Assembly: GCF_000720475.1 (NCBI RefSeq)
Contig: NZ_JOAP01000040.1
Span: 62,001 to 126,000 of the forward strand
DNA length: 64,000 nucleotides
Direction: 5' to 3'
DNA from: Streptomyces aureocirculatus
Lineage (GTDB): Bacteria; Actinomycetota; Actinomycetes; Streptomycetales; Streptomycetaceae
Below the pieces are notes generated by a model. It worked only from the letters and a program-made list of their open reading frames with translations. It searched no databases and was not told the origin of the DNA. Position numbers and translations under genes: made by a program. Position 1 is the first letter of the stretch, and each line of letters opens with the position of its first letter. This document shows positions 28,936 through 37,829 of this stretch, piece by piece.

Positions 28936-29174
28936 CGCGCGCCGTCCCGCCGTGCGCGACGGCACCGCGCGTGCGGCAACGCCCCGAGGCGCGCCGTACG
29001 CCCCGTGCCGCACGCACCCCGACTCCCTCCGGGACACGGCCGGGCCCCCGGCCCGCAACCCCCGGCCCGCACCGCTGCACGATGCGCACCGTCTGCACGA
29101 TGCGCACCGCAAGCCCAGCCAGGCACCACCCCCGAACACCCCGAACCGTCCGTCTCCCGACAGGAGCCCTCCGC
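28936..29174 (+). promoter_or_regulatory. long leader with inverted repeat between leader peptide and cysO
   Basis: This 239-bp untranslated stretch contains 10-bp inverted arms GCGTGCGGCA (28969-28978) and TGCCGCACGC (29006-29015), a candidate attenuator stem just after the leader peptide. A duplicated CTGCACGATGCGCACCG lies near 29092-29125. CAGGAG precedes the cysO ATG. Confidence 0.5.
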
Positions 29175-30427
<1,253 letters not shown>

Positions 30428-30441
30428 CCCAACTGGGAGCT

Positions 30442-30617
30442 CCCCAGTCCCGCCCCTTCCCGAAACTGGGGGCTCTGCCCCCAGACCCCCGCTCCTCAAA
30501 CGCCGGAGGGGCTATCTCCATAGCCCGTCCGGCGTTTGAGGACGAGCCGCGGAGCGGCGATAAGCGGGGGTCCGGGGGGCGGCAGCCCCCTGGTCACGGG
30601 AAGGGGCGGGACTGGGG
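30442..30617. repeat. 176-bp interrupted inverted repeat containing two opposed dispersed elements
   Basis: The outer arms are a perfect 21-bp inverted pair, beginning CCCCAGTCCCGCCCCTTCCC at 30442 and ending with its complement at 30617. The inner arms (about 30494-30513 and 30521-30540) are two copies of the dispersed element facing each other and matching at 19 of 20 positions, around an 8-nt centre. Between them lie further imperfectly pairing GC-rich stretches (CTGGGGGCTCTGCCCCCAG). It follows the cysM stop by 14 bp and precedes the convergent PemK-like gene, so as RNA it would form a very stable hairpin. Confidence 0.92.
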
Positions 30618-30632
30618 AAGGCCCCGCCAGGG

Positions 30633-31091
30633 CTACCCAGCCAGACGCCGCACCTGATCCCACAGCGCGGGGTCCACGACCCCCGCCCGGCGCCGGAAGT
30701 CCCGCACCGGCACCTCCCGCACCTCATCTGTCTCAAGGAAACTCGGACGCCCCCGCGCGTCCCCCACACTCCCGGGCGGCAACGGGATCACCCCGCCCCG
30801 CTCGTCCCGGTACCCACTGGTGATCTTGGCGACGCGCACCCGCCCCCCACGGGCACCGAGCACAAGGCAGGGCCGGTCCTTGCCCCCGCCCCCGTCCTCG
30901 TAGGGCACCCGGGCCCACCAGATCTCCCCGGCCCGGGGCCGAGGGAGCGACGGCCTCTCCCTCTCCGCCGTCTCGATCTGCCGCGACCACCTCCGCTTTG
31001 GCCGCCCCGACCGCGCCCACCCGTCGACGAGGGTGACAACGAAGGCGAGCACCACCACACCGGCGAGCGCGAGCCACCACGACGTGTCCAT
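30633..31091 (-). CDS. membrane-anchored PemK/MazF-like protein
   Basis: The 152-residue product has one N-terminal transmembrane helix ('WWLALAGVVVLAFVVTLV') and a basic linker. A PemK/MazF-like barrel follows: 'PRAGEIWWARVPYEDGGGGKDRPCLVLG', 'VRVAKITSGYRDERGGVIPL' and 'ETDEVREVPVRDFRRRAGVVDPALW'. MazF proteins are endoribonuclease toxins. No antitoxin gene is adjacent, and the membrane anchor is atypical, so a toxin role is uncertain. It could be a membrane-tethered RNase or a domesticated relative. Confidence 0.75.
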   Translation of the reverse strand: MDTSWWLALAGVVVLAFVVTLVDGWARSGRPKRRWSRQIETAERERPSLPRPRAGEIWWARVPYEDGGGGKDRPCLVLGARGGRVRVAKITSGYRDERGGVIPLPPGSVGDARGRPSFLETDEVREVPVRDFRRRAGVVDPALWDQVRRLAG

Positions 31092-31342
31092 ACCACTGAC
31101 GGTACCGGCGCTCCCACGGCCCGACCGCCCCGGGCCGAGCCGGGGCGAACGTGCTGACCCGGTGCTGACTCGGGCCCTGGGGTTACGCCCGCCCCCTGGA
31201 ACTACGGGGGAAGAGTGACATGACCGGTGACTTCGCCCACAACGGCACGCGACGGAGGAGCGAGGCGAGGTTTCGCGCCTTACGCTCGACGAACCGCACG
31301 CCCCCCGATTCCCCCGACCGCCAGCGTGGAGGTTCCAGCTCT

Positions 31343-32095
31343 ATGAAGCTCACCGTCGTCGGCTGCTCGGGGTCGTTTCCGTCCGCGGACTCGGCCTGCT
31401 CGAGCTACCTCGTCGAGGCCGACGGCTTCCGGCTGCTGCTCGACATGGGCAACGGCGCCCTGGGCGAGCTGCAGCGCCACATCGGTCTGTACGACCTCGA
31501 CGCGATCTTCCTCAGCCATCTGCACGCCGACCACTGCATCGACATGTGCGCGTACTTCGTGGCCCGCTACTACCGGCACGAGGGCGGCCGCTGCGCGCCC
31601 CTCCCGGTGTACGGCCCCGAGGGCACCGAGCAGCGCCTGACCACGGCGTACGCCGACACGCCCTCCGCGTCGTCGATGAGCGAGGTCTTCGACTTCCACA
31701 CGGTCAAGCCCGGCGCCTTCGAGATCGGTCCCTTCTCGGTGCGTACGGAGAAGGTGTGCCACCCCGTCGAGGCGTACGGCATCCGCGTCGAGCACGGCGG
31801 CCGGGCGCTGACGTACTCCGGGGACACCGGGGTGTGCCAGGCCCTTGACGAACTGGCGGCCGACACCGATCTGTTCCTGTGCGAGGCCGCGTTCACGCAC
31901 GGCAAGGAGAACATCCCGGCGCTGCACCTCAACGGCCGCGAGGCCGGCGAGACCGCCCGCCGCGCGGGCGCCCGCCGCCTGGTGCTCACCCACATCCCGC
32001 CGTGGACGGACCCGCAGGTCAACCTCACGGACGCCCGGCGGGTCTTCGAAGGGCCGACGGAGCTTGCGGCCCCGGGCGTGACGTACGAGCTCTGA
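31343..32095 (+). CDS. metallo-beta-lactamase-fold hydrolase (RNase Z/ElaC-like)
   Basis: The 250-residue protein starts 'MKLTVVGCSGSFPS' with GGAGG 10 bp upstream. It has the metal motif 'LSHLHADHCIDM' (HxHxDH), a later 'CHPVEAYGIRVE' His, 'YSGDTGVC' with the bridging Asp, and 'LVLTHIPPW' near the end. The pattern resembles RNase Z/phosphodiesterase-type MBL proteins. The neighbouring rph and rdgB genes point to nucleotide or RNA metabolism, but no substrate can be assigned. A perfect bidirectional hairpin follows. Confidence 0.88.
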   Translation: MKLTVVGCSGSFPSADSACSSYLVEADGFRLLLDMGNGALGELQRHIGLYDLDAIFLSHLHADHCIDMCAYFVARYYRHEGGRCAPLPVYGPEGTEQRLTTAYADTPSASSMSEVFDFHTVKPGAFEIGPFSVRTEKVCHPVEAYGIRVEHGGRALTYSGDTGVCQALDELAADTDLFLCEAAFTHGKENIPALHLNGREAGETARRAGARRLVLTHIPPWTDPQVNLTDARRVFEGPTELAAPGVTYEL

Positions 32096-32136
32096 GGCAT
32101 CCGGCGGCGGGCCCGAGCCGTCGCCCTCGTACGACG

Positions 32137-32174
32137 ACGTGGGCCCCGGAACCGAACGGTTCCGGGGCCCACGT
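32137..32174. terminator. bidirectional 17-bp hairpin terminator
   Basis: ACGTGGGCCCCGGAACC (32137-32153) and GGTTCCGGGGCCCACGT (32158-32174) pair perfectly around GAAC. It separates the MBL gene from the convergent nagE2. Confidence 0.9.
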
Positions 32175-32193
32175 CATGCCGCTCGGGCGAGGC

Positions 32194-33444
32194 TCACGCC
32201 TTGGTGAGGTCCTCGATCTCCTCCTCGGGCTCGCGGCCCGGGGTGGGGATGTTGAACTTGACGATCGCGAAGCGGAAGACCACGTAGTAGACGGCCGCGA
32301 ACACCAGGCCGATCGGGATGATCAGCCAGGGCTTCTCGGCGAACTTCCAGTTCAGTACGTAGTCGATCGCACCGGCGGAGAAGGTGAAGCCGTGGTGCAC
32401 GCCGAGCGCCCAGGTGAGGGTCATCGCGACGGCCGTGAGGACCGCGTGGATGACGTACAGCGCCGGGGCGATGAACATGAACGCGAACTCGATCGGCTCG
32501 GTGATGCCGGTGACGAACGAGGTCAGCGCGAGGGACATCATCATGCCGCCGACGACCTTGCGGCGCTCGGGGCGTGCGGTGTGCGTGATGGCGAGCGCGA
32601 CGGCCGGAAGCGCGAACATCATGATCGGGAAGAAGCCGGACATGAACTGGCCCGCGGTCGGGTCACCGTGCATGAAGCGCTGGATGTCACCGTGCCACAT
32701 GGTGCCCGCGGAGTCCGTGAAGGAGCCGATCTCCTGCCAGGCGACGGTGTTCACGAACTGGTGCATGCCGACCGGGAGCAGCGCGCGGTTGACGACGCCG
32801 AAGACGCCGGCGCCGATGGAGCCGAGGCCGGTCATCCACTCGCCGAAGTTGGTGATCGCGTCGCCGACCGGGCCCCAGCACAGGCCGAAGAAGACACCGA
32901 GGGCGGTGCCGATGAAGGCCATGATGATCGGCACCAGACGGCGGCCGTTGAAGAAGCCGAGCCAGTCCACCAGCTTGGTGCGGTGGAACCGCTGCCAGAC
33001 CACGGCGGATATCAGGCCCATGATGATGCCGCCGAAGACCTTGGGGTCGTTGTACGTGGCGGCGACGTCCTCACCGGCCTTGATCTGCTCCTCGGTGACC
33101 GGGAACGCCTTCAGGACGTTGGTGTAGACGAGGAAGCCGACGAGCGCGGCGAGGGCCGTGGAGCCGTCCGCCTTCTTCGCGAAGCCGATCGCCACACCGA
33201 TGCAGAACAGCATCGGCATGTTGGAGAACACGGCGTCACCGGCGTTGGCGAAGACCGTGGCGACCTTGCCCCAGCCGAGGCCGTCCGCGCCGAACACGTC
33301 CGGCTGGCCGAGGCGCAGCAGGATGCCCGCCGCGGGCAGCACGGCGATGGGCAACTGCAGGCTGCGACCCACCTTCTGCAGACCCTGCAGCAGGCCGGAG
33401 CCCCGCTTCTTCGCGGGCGCCGCCGAGGTGGTGGCGGTACTCAT
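32194..33444 (-). CDS. nagE2: PTS N-acetylglucosamine permease, EIIC component
   Basis: The 416-residue EIIC of the glucose/GlcNAc PTS family brings in N-acetylglucosamine with phosphorylation by the separate IIB (NagF). Motifs include 'LQLPIAVLPAAGILLRLGQPD', 'VGMHQFVNT', 'FFPIMMFALPAVALAI' and the IIC signature 'GITEPIEFAFMF'. No IIA or IIB domain is fused. I chose ATG 33442-33444 because GGAGGAAG lies just upstream. Two overlapping DasR-type operators lie 61 bp before the start. It is a paralogue of the next gene and corresponds by position to S. coelicolor nagE2. Confidence 0.92.
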   Translation of the reverse strand: MSTATTSAAPAKKRGSGLLQGLQKVGRSLQLPIAVLPAAGILLRLGQPDVFGADGLGWGKVATVFANAGDAVFSNMPMLFCIGVAIGFAKKADGSTALAALVGFLVYTNVLKAFPVTEEQIKAGEDVAATYNDPKVFGGIIMGLISAVVWQRFHRTKLVDWLGFFNGRRLVPIIMAFIGTALGVFFGLCWGPVGDAITNFGEWMTGLGSIGAGVFGVVNRALLPVGMHQFVNTVAWQEIGSFTDSAGTMWHGDIQRFMHGDPTAGQFMSGFFPIMMFALPAVALAITHTARPERRKVVGGMMMSLALTSFVTGITEPIEFAFMFIAPALYVIHAVLTAVAMTLTWALGVHHGFTFSAGAIDYVLNWKFAEKPWLIIPIGLVFAAVYYVVFRFAIVKFNIPTPGREPEEEIEDLTKA

Positions 33445-33504
33445 GACTTCCTCCATGTGCGGGCGCTGCCGAGGGGGGGACAGTTGGGGGGGTGACAGCA
33501 GCCA

Positions 33505-33537
33505 GGTGGTCTACACCACTCAGTGGTGTAGACCTGT
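33505..33537. promoter_or_regulatory. tandem DasR-type operators (dre) of nagE2
   Basis: GGTCTACACCACT (33508-33520) and AGTGGTGTAGACC (33522-33534) form a perfect inverted repeat around one base. Each half overlaps a 16-bp site close to the DasR consensus ACTGGTCTAGACCAGT (12 and 13 of 16 matches). DasR is the GntR-type repressor of GlcNAc uptake, released by glucosamine-6-phosphate. Confidence 0.85.
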
Positions 33538-33613
33538 TGTAACACGGTCAAGGCGACATAAGGAACCCGCGATTCCTGTGGGGTCGGCCATAACGGCGCA
33601 TCCACGTCGAAAA

Positions 33614-33639
33614 GCCCCCGGACCGTGGGGTCCGAGGGC
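33614..33639 (-). terminator. terminator after nagE1-like gene
   Basis: On the minus strand, GCCCTCGGACC pairs with GGTCCGGGGGC (one mismatch) and is followed by TTTTC, a rare example here of an intrinsic terminator with a U tract. Confidence 0.8.
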
Positions 33640-33687
33640 CTCGCCAAGGGTATCGCGGAGGTTCCGCTTCCGTGTCCGCGCCTGGGT

Positions 33688-35019
33688 CTATGCCTTGGTC
33701 TGCTCCTTGTCCAACTCCTCCGCCACTTCCTCCGGTTCGCGTCCCGGGGTGGCCAGGTCGAACTTCTTGATCACAAAAAGGAACAAGAAGTAGTAAACCA
33801 CCGCGAAAGCCAGGCCGATTGGGATGATCAACCAAGGTTTTGTGGCCAGACTCCAGTTGATGACGTAGTCGATCAGGCCCGCGGAGAAGCTGAAGCCGTC
33901 CTTGACGCCGAGCCCCCAGGTCACCGCCATGGAGACGCCGGTGAGGAGCGCGTGGATCGCGTACAGGGCGGGCGCGATGAACAGGAAGGAGTACTCGATC
34001 GGCTCGGTGATGCCGGTGACGAACGAGGTCAGACCGACGGAGAGCATCATGCCGCCGACCACCTTGCGGCGCTCCGGGCGGGCCGCGTGGGTGATCGCCA
34101 GAGCCGCCGCGGGCAGCGCGAACATCATGATCGGGAAGAAGCCCGATGTGAACTGCCCGGCCGTCGGGTCCCCGGCCAGGAAGCGGTTGATGTCGCCGTG
34201 CACGACCGTGCCGTCCGCCTTGGTGTAGTCCCCGAACTGGAACCAGACGAAGGTGTTCAGGAACTGGTGCAGGCCCACGGTGAGCAGCGCCCTGTTGGCC
34301 ACGCCGAAGATCCCCGAGCCGAGCCAGCCGAGGTCCACCAGCCACTTGGAGAAGCTGGTGAGGCCGTCACCGATGGGCGGCCAGACCCAGACGCACAGCC
34401 CCGCGAAGACCAGCCCGACGAAGGCCATGATGATGGGGACGAGGCGCCTGCCGTTGAAGAAGCCCAGCCAGTCCACCAGCTTCACGCGGTGGTAGCGCTG
34501 CCAGAACCAGGCGGTGAGCAGGCCCATGACGATGCCGCCGAAGACGCCGGGATTCTGGTACGAGGCCTGCGCCGCAGCACCGGCTGCACCGGAGGCGCCT
34601 TCCTGGGCCACGCACACCCCGCTCCACATGCCCGCCCCCGCGAAGTCGGTGCCCGCGGGGCAGTCCTCGGGGAAGGCGCGCAGGACCGCGTAGTAGACGA
34701 GGAAGCCCGCCACCGCGGCGAGCGCCGTGGAGCCGTCCGCCTTCTTCGCCATGCCGATCGCGACGCCGATGCAGAAGAGAAGGGGGAGGCCGAGCGAGGA
34801 GTCGAGCAGGGCGCCGCCCGCCGCCGCGAAGACCTTGGCCACATTGGTCCAGCCGAGGCCGTCGTCACCGAAGACGTCCGGCTGGCCGAGCCGGTTCAGG
34901 ATGCCGGCCGCGGGCAGCACGGCGATGGGCAACTGCAGGCTGCGGCCCATCTTCTGCAAGCCCTGGAAAAGGCCGTTCCACCATTTCTTCTGCGGAACCT
35001 CGGCGGTAGCGGAACTCAT
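33688..35019 (-). CDS. nagE1: second PTS N-acetylglucosamine-type EIIC
   Basis: The 443-residue paralogue of nagE2 has the same motifs ('LQLPIAVLPAAGILNRLGQPD', 'VGLHQFLNT', 'GITEPIEYSFLF'). It carries an extra loop of about 25 residues near position 125-155 with two Cys ('EDCPAGTDF' and 'GVCVAQEG'). ATG 35017-35019 is preceded by GGGAGGAA. A near-consensus DasR operator lies 44 bp upstream. In S. coelicolor only NagE2 is needed for GlcNAc transport as I recall, so this copy may have a different or minor substrate. Confidence 0.9.
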   Translation of the reverse strand: MSSATAEVPQKKWWNGLFQGLQKMGRSLQLPIAVLPAAGILNRLGQPDVFGDDGLGWTNVAKVFAAAGGALLDSSLGLPLLFCIGVAIGMAKKADGSTALAAVAGFLVYYAVLRAFPEDCPAGTDFAGAGMWSGVCVAQEGASGAAGAAAQASYQNPGVFGGIVMGLLTAWFWQRYHRVKLVDWLGFFNGRRLVPIIMAFVGLVFAGLCVWVWPPIGDGLTSFSKWLVDLGWLGSGIFGVANRALLTVGLHQFLNTFVWFQFGDYTKADGTVVHGDINRFLAGDPTAGQFTSGFFPIMMFALPAAALAITHAARPERRKVVGGMMLSVGLTSFVTGITEPIEYSFLFIAPALYAIHALLTGVSMAVTWGLGVKDGFSFSAGLIDYVINWSLATKPWLIIPIGLAFAVVYYFLFLFVIKKFDLATPGREPEEVAEELDKEQTKA

Positions 35020-35062
35020 CGGCGTTCCTCCCGGAACCGGCCTGGTTTGGCGGTCGTTGAAA

Positions 35063-35078
35063 ACTGGTGTAGACCAGT
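35063..35078. promoter_or_regulatory. DasR operator (dre) upstream of nagE1
   Basis: ACTGGTGTAGACCAGT differs from the dre consensus ACTGGTCTAGACCAGT at one position. It is 44 bp before the nagE1 start and 164 bp before the divergent nagF start, so it may serve both. Confidence 0.9.
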
Positions 35079-35241
35079 TGCGGACGGGTGCGCGGCACGC
35101 CCCCACGAGGGGCGCACCTTGATCGTCATGATTGGGTACGGCTGCCGTGACCGCCCGCGAAGATGGGCCAACCGTGCGTTACCGTGACAAAGCGGACCTA
35201 CGGTGTCGTGGCCGCGTCCTTTTCAGAGCAGGGAGAACACC

Positions 35242-35475
35242 ATGGCCAGCAAGGCTGAGAAGATCGTTGCCGGGCTCGGCGGCATCGACAACATCGAAGA
35301 GGTCGAGGGCTGCATCACCCGCCTCCGCACGGAGGTCAAGGACCCGGGCCTGGTCGACGAGGCGGCCCTGAAGGCCGCGGGTGCGCACGGCGTCGTGAAG
35401 ATGGGCACCGCGATCCAGGTCGTCATCGGCACGGATGCCGACCCGATCGCCGCCGACATCGAAGACCTGATGTGA
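35242..35475 (+). CDS. nagF: PTS EIIB component for N-acetylglucosamine
   Basis: The 77-residue IIB protein carries the phosphorylated cysteine in 'NIEEVEGCITRLRTEVKDP', the standard glucose-family IIB site, and ends 'IAADIEDLM'. It passes phosphate from IIA(Crr) to the incoming sugar at NagE2. It is divergent from nagE1 and stands alone, ending at a perfect 15-bp hairpin. Confidence 0.95.
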   Translation: MASKAEKIVAGLGGIDNIEEVEGCITRLRTEVKDPGLVDEAALKAAGAHGVVKMGTAIQVVIGTDADPIAADIEDLM

Positions 35476-35498
35476 CGAGGCGCTAGCCGAGCGGCGTA

Positions 35499-35535
35499 CG
35501 AGGGCCCCGTTCCGGCAGTCGGAACGGGGCCCTCG
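35499..35535. terminator. 15-bp hairpin terminator after nagF
   Basis: CGAGGGCCCCGTTCC (35499-35513) and GGAACGGGGCCCTCG (35521-35535) pair perfectly with a 7-nt loop. Confidence 0.9.
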
Positions 35536-35548
35536 ACGCGTGGAAGGT

Positions 35549-35578
35549 CAAGCCTGTCCGGCGATTGAGGACGAGGCC
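35549..35578 (+). repeat. dispersed GC-rich element copy between nagF and rph
   Basis: CAAGCCTGTCCGGCGATTGA followed by GGACGAGGCC is a variant copy with GATTGA in place of GTTTGA, immediately after the nagF terminator. Confidence 0.85.
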
Positions 35579-35658
35579 GTCAGGCCGATCGGCGGGCATG
35601 GGCGGCACTCCGGCAACTGCGCAAAGGCCAGGCTCAACGCCACGCTAGGCTCGACGCC

Positions 35659-36390
35659 ATGTCTCGATTCGACGGCCGTACCCCCGAACAACTCCGCCCG
35701 GTGACCATTGAGCGCAACTGGAGCAAGCACGCAGAGGGCTCCGTCCTCATCTCCTTCGGCGACACCAAGGTCTTCTGCACGGCATCCGTCACGGAGGGCG
35801 TGCCCCGCTGGCGCAAGGGCAGCGGCGAGGGGTGGGTCACCGCCGAGTACTCGATGCTGCCGCGCTCCACCAACACCCGCGGCGACCGCGAGTCCGTACG
35901 CGGCAAGATCGGCGGCCGTACGCACGAGATCAGCCGCCTGATCGGCCGCAGCCTGCGCGCCGTGATCGACTACAAGGCCCTCGGCGAGAACACCGTCGTC
36001 CTTGACTGCGACGTCCTCCAGGCTGACGGCGGCACCCGCACCGCGGCCATCACCGGCGCCTACGTCGCGCTCGCCGACGCCGTCGCCTGGGCCCAGGGCA
36101 AGAAGCTGGTCAAGGCCGGGCGCAAGCCGCTCACCGGCACCGTCAGCGCCGTCTCCGTCGGCATCGTCGGCGGTGTGCCGCTGCTCGACCTCGCGTACGA
36201 GGAGGACGTGAAGGCCGACACCGACATGAACGTCGTGTGCACCGGCGACGGCCGCTTCGTCGAGATCCAGGGCACGGCCGAGGCCGAGCCGTTCGACCGC
36301 GCGGAGCTCGACGCGCTGCTCGACCTCGCGGTCGGCGGCTGTACGCAGCTCACGGCGTTGCAGCGCGAGGCGCTCGAAACGGTCAAGTAG
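35659..36390 (+). CDS. rph: ribonuclease PH
   Basis: The 243-residue phosphorolytic 3'-5' exoribonuclease trims tRNA 3' ends. It begins '[21 protein letters not shown]' and contains '[18 protein letters not shown]', '[13 protein letters not shown]', '[19 protein letters not shown]' and '[19 protein letters not shown]'. Length and motifs are standard. It is followed by a lipoprotein gene and rdgB on the same strand. Confidence 0.97.
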   Translation: MSRFDGRTPEQLRPVTIERNWSKHAEGSVLISFGDTKVFCTASVTEGVPRWRKGSGEGWVTAEYSMLPRSTNTRGDRESVRGKIGGRTHEISRLIGRSLRAVIDYKALGENTVVLDCDVLQADGGTRTAAITGAYVALADAVAWAQGKKLVKAGRKPLTGTVSAVSVGIVGGVPLLDLAYEEDVKADTDMNVVCTGDGRFVEIQGTAEAEPFDRAELDALLDLAVGGCTQLTALQREALETVK

Positions 36391-36577
36391 GGCGGCCGCG
36401 CGGACCCGTGTCCCGCCGGGGCGGCGGGATATGGCCAAGTGGTGAGCGGCACGGCCCAGTTGCGATTCGTTGCCGTCGGCAAGGGAAGCAACCCTCGAGG
36501 CCCGGACGGGCGTTCTTATCCATGCGGGCGTACGGGCCAAGCCGTACGCCCGTCCGCAACCGGGGAGGGAACCACGC

Positions 36578-36973
36578 ATGGCCGCGCGCCACCGCCGTAC
36601 CGCTACCGCCATCATCACCGCTCTGATCGCCGTTCCGGCGGGCGTCGGCCTCGTGGGCTGCGACCCCGTCGACAAGGCCGTCGACTGCGTCAAGACGGCC
36701 GACGCCATCCACGACAACGTCGACGAGATGCAGGAGGCGGCCCAGGACGCCGCCATGAACCCATCGAAGGCGGACAAGTCGCTCGACGACATCGAGGACA
36801 ACCTCGACGACATCCGCGACAAGTCCGAGGACGCCGACGTCGACAAGGCCCTCGACCACCTGGAGGAGGCGGTCGACAACGTCCGCGCCGCCTCCAACAG
36901 CGGCGACAAGACCCCCGACCTCAGTCCGGCCGCCGACGCGGCCAAGGAGCTGACGAAGGTCTGCACGAGCTGA
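36578..36973 (+). CDS. small putative lipoprotein, coiled-coil
   Basis: The 131-residue product has a signal peptide with Cys at about residue 28 ('VPAGVGLVGCDPVDKA') and ATG 36578 preceded by GGGGAGGGA. The mature part is strongly acidic and helical, with a heptad-like 'SLDDIEDNLDDIRDKSEDADVDKALDHLEEAVDNV'. Two further Cys (near residue 37 and at the C-terminus) could form a disulfide. No family is recognised. In the 187-bp gap before it, GCGGGCGTACGG and CCGTACGCCCGT form a hairpin near 36522-36551. Confidence 0.78.
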   Translation: MAARHRRTATAIITALIAVPAGVGLVGCDPVDKAVDCVKTADAIHDNVDEMQEAAQDAAMNPSKADKSLDDIEDNLDDIRDKSEDADVDKALDHLEEAVDNVRAASNSGDKTPDLSPAADAAKELTKVCTS

Positions 36974-37034
36974 TCACCCCGGGGCCCGGCCCCGGTCACG
37001 CCGACGGGACGGGATCAGGCGGAATACTGGTCCC

Positions 37035-37637
37035 ATGACCCGCCTCATCCTCGCCACCCGCAACTCCGGCAAGCTCACCGAGCTCAAGGCGATCCTCGCC
37101 GACGCCGGGCTCGACCACGAACTCGTCGGCGCCGACGCCTACCCTCAGGTCCCCGACGTCAAGGAGACCGGCGTCACCTTCGCCGAGAACGCCCTGCTCA
37201 AGGCGCACGCACTCGCCAAGGCCACCGGTCTGCCCGCGGTCGCCGACGACTCGGGCCTGTGCGTCGACGTGCTCGGCGGCGCCCCCGGCATCTTCTCCGC
37301 GCGCTGGGCGGGCCGGCACGGCGACGACCGCGCCAACCTCGACCTGCTGCTCGCGCAGCTCGGCGACATCGACGATCCGCACCGCGGCGCCCACTTCGCG
37401 TGCGCGGCGGCCCTCGCGCTGCCCGACGGCACGGAGCGGGTCGTCGAGGGCCGTCTGCTCGGCACCCTGCGGCACACCCCCGCGGGCACCGGCGGCTTCG
37501 GCTACGACCCGGTGCTCCAGCCCGAGGGCGAGACCCGTACCTGCGCCGAGCTGACGGCGGCGGAGAAGAACGCGATCAGCCACCGCGGCAAGGCGTTCCG
37601 CGCGCTCGCGCCGGTGGTACGGGAACTCCTCGGCTGA
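37035..37637 (+). CDS. rdgB: XTP/dITP diphosphatase (RdgB/HAM1 family)
   Basis: The 200-residue house-cleaning enzyme hydrolyses non-canonical purine triphosphates such as ITP and XTP. It has 'LILATRNSGKLTELKAIL' at the N-terminus, 'TFAENALLKAHALAKATGLPAVADDSGLCVDVLGGAPGIFSARWAG' and 'GGFGYDPVLQPEG', ending 'ISHRGKAFRAL'. All the family's nucleotide- and metal-binding motifs are present. It is in the usual rph-rdgB order, followed by a hairpin and a tRNA gene. Confidence 0.97.
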   Translation: MTRLILATRNSGKLTELKAILADAGLDHELVGADAYPQVPDVKETGVTFAENALLKAHALAKATGLPAVADDSGLCVDVLGGAPGIFSARWAGRHGDDRANLDLLLAQLGDIDDPHRGAHFACAAALALPDGTERVVEGRLLGTLRHTPAGTGGFGYDPVLQPEGETRTCAELTAAEKNAISHRGKAFRALAPVVRELLG

Positions 37638-37662
37638 GCCGGGCCCGGCGCCGGGCATGACG

Positions 37663-37690
37663 AAGGGCGCCCCTCATCAGGGGCGCCCTT
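37663..37690. terminator. 12-bp hairpin terminator between rdgB and tRNA-Leu
   Basis: AAGGGCGCCCCT (37663-37674) and AGGGGCGCCCTT (37679-37690) pair perfectly around CATC; it can serve both strands. Confidence 0.9.
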
Positions 37691-37698
37691 GGTCGTCG

Positions 37699-37782
37699 TG
37701 CGGCCGGAGGGACTCGAACCCTCACGGGAGTTACCCCACTGGGACCTAAACCCAGCGTGACTGCCAGTTCCACCACGGCCGC
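37699..37782 (-). tRNA. tRNA-Leu, anticodon UAG
   Basis: On the minus strand the 84-nt gene starts GCGGCCGTGGTGGAA and ends CGGCCGCA with a 7-bp acceptor stem. The anticodon arm is CTGGG-TTTAGGT-CCCAG, giving anticodon TAG (reads CUA/CUG). A long variable arm (TGGGGTAACTCCC region) and the TTCGAGTC T loop mark it as a class II Leu tRNA. CCA is not encoded. Confidence 0.97.
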
Positions 37783-37829
37783 GTGCCGGGCCCATCGTAA
37801 TGGCCGCCCGGCCGAAGCCGCCCGGGGAG

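Noticed and set aside
37699..37782. tRNA-Leu as the attachment site of a genomic island
   Set aside because: The flanking genes on both sides (rdgB, MFS, bcp) look like core genes, and no integrase or partial tRNA duplicate is seen; the accessory region begins 14 kb away.
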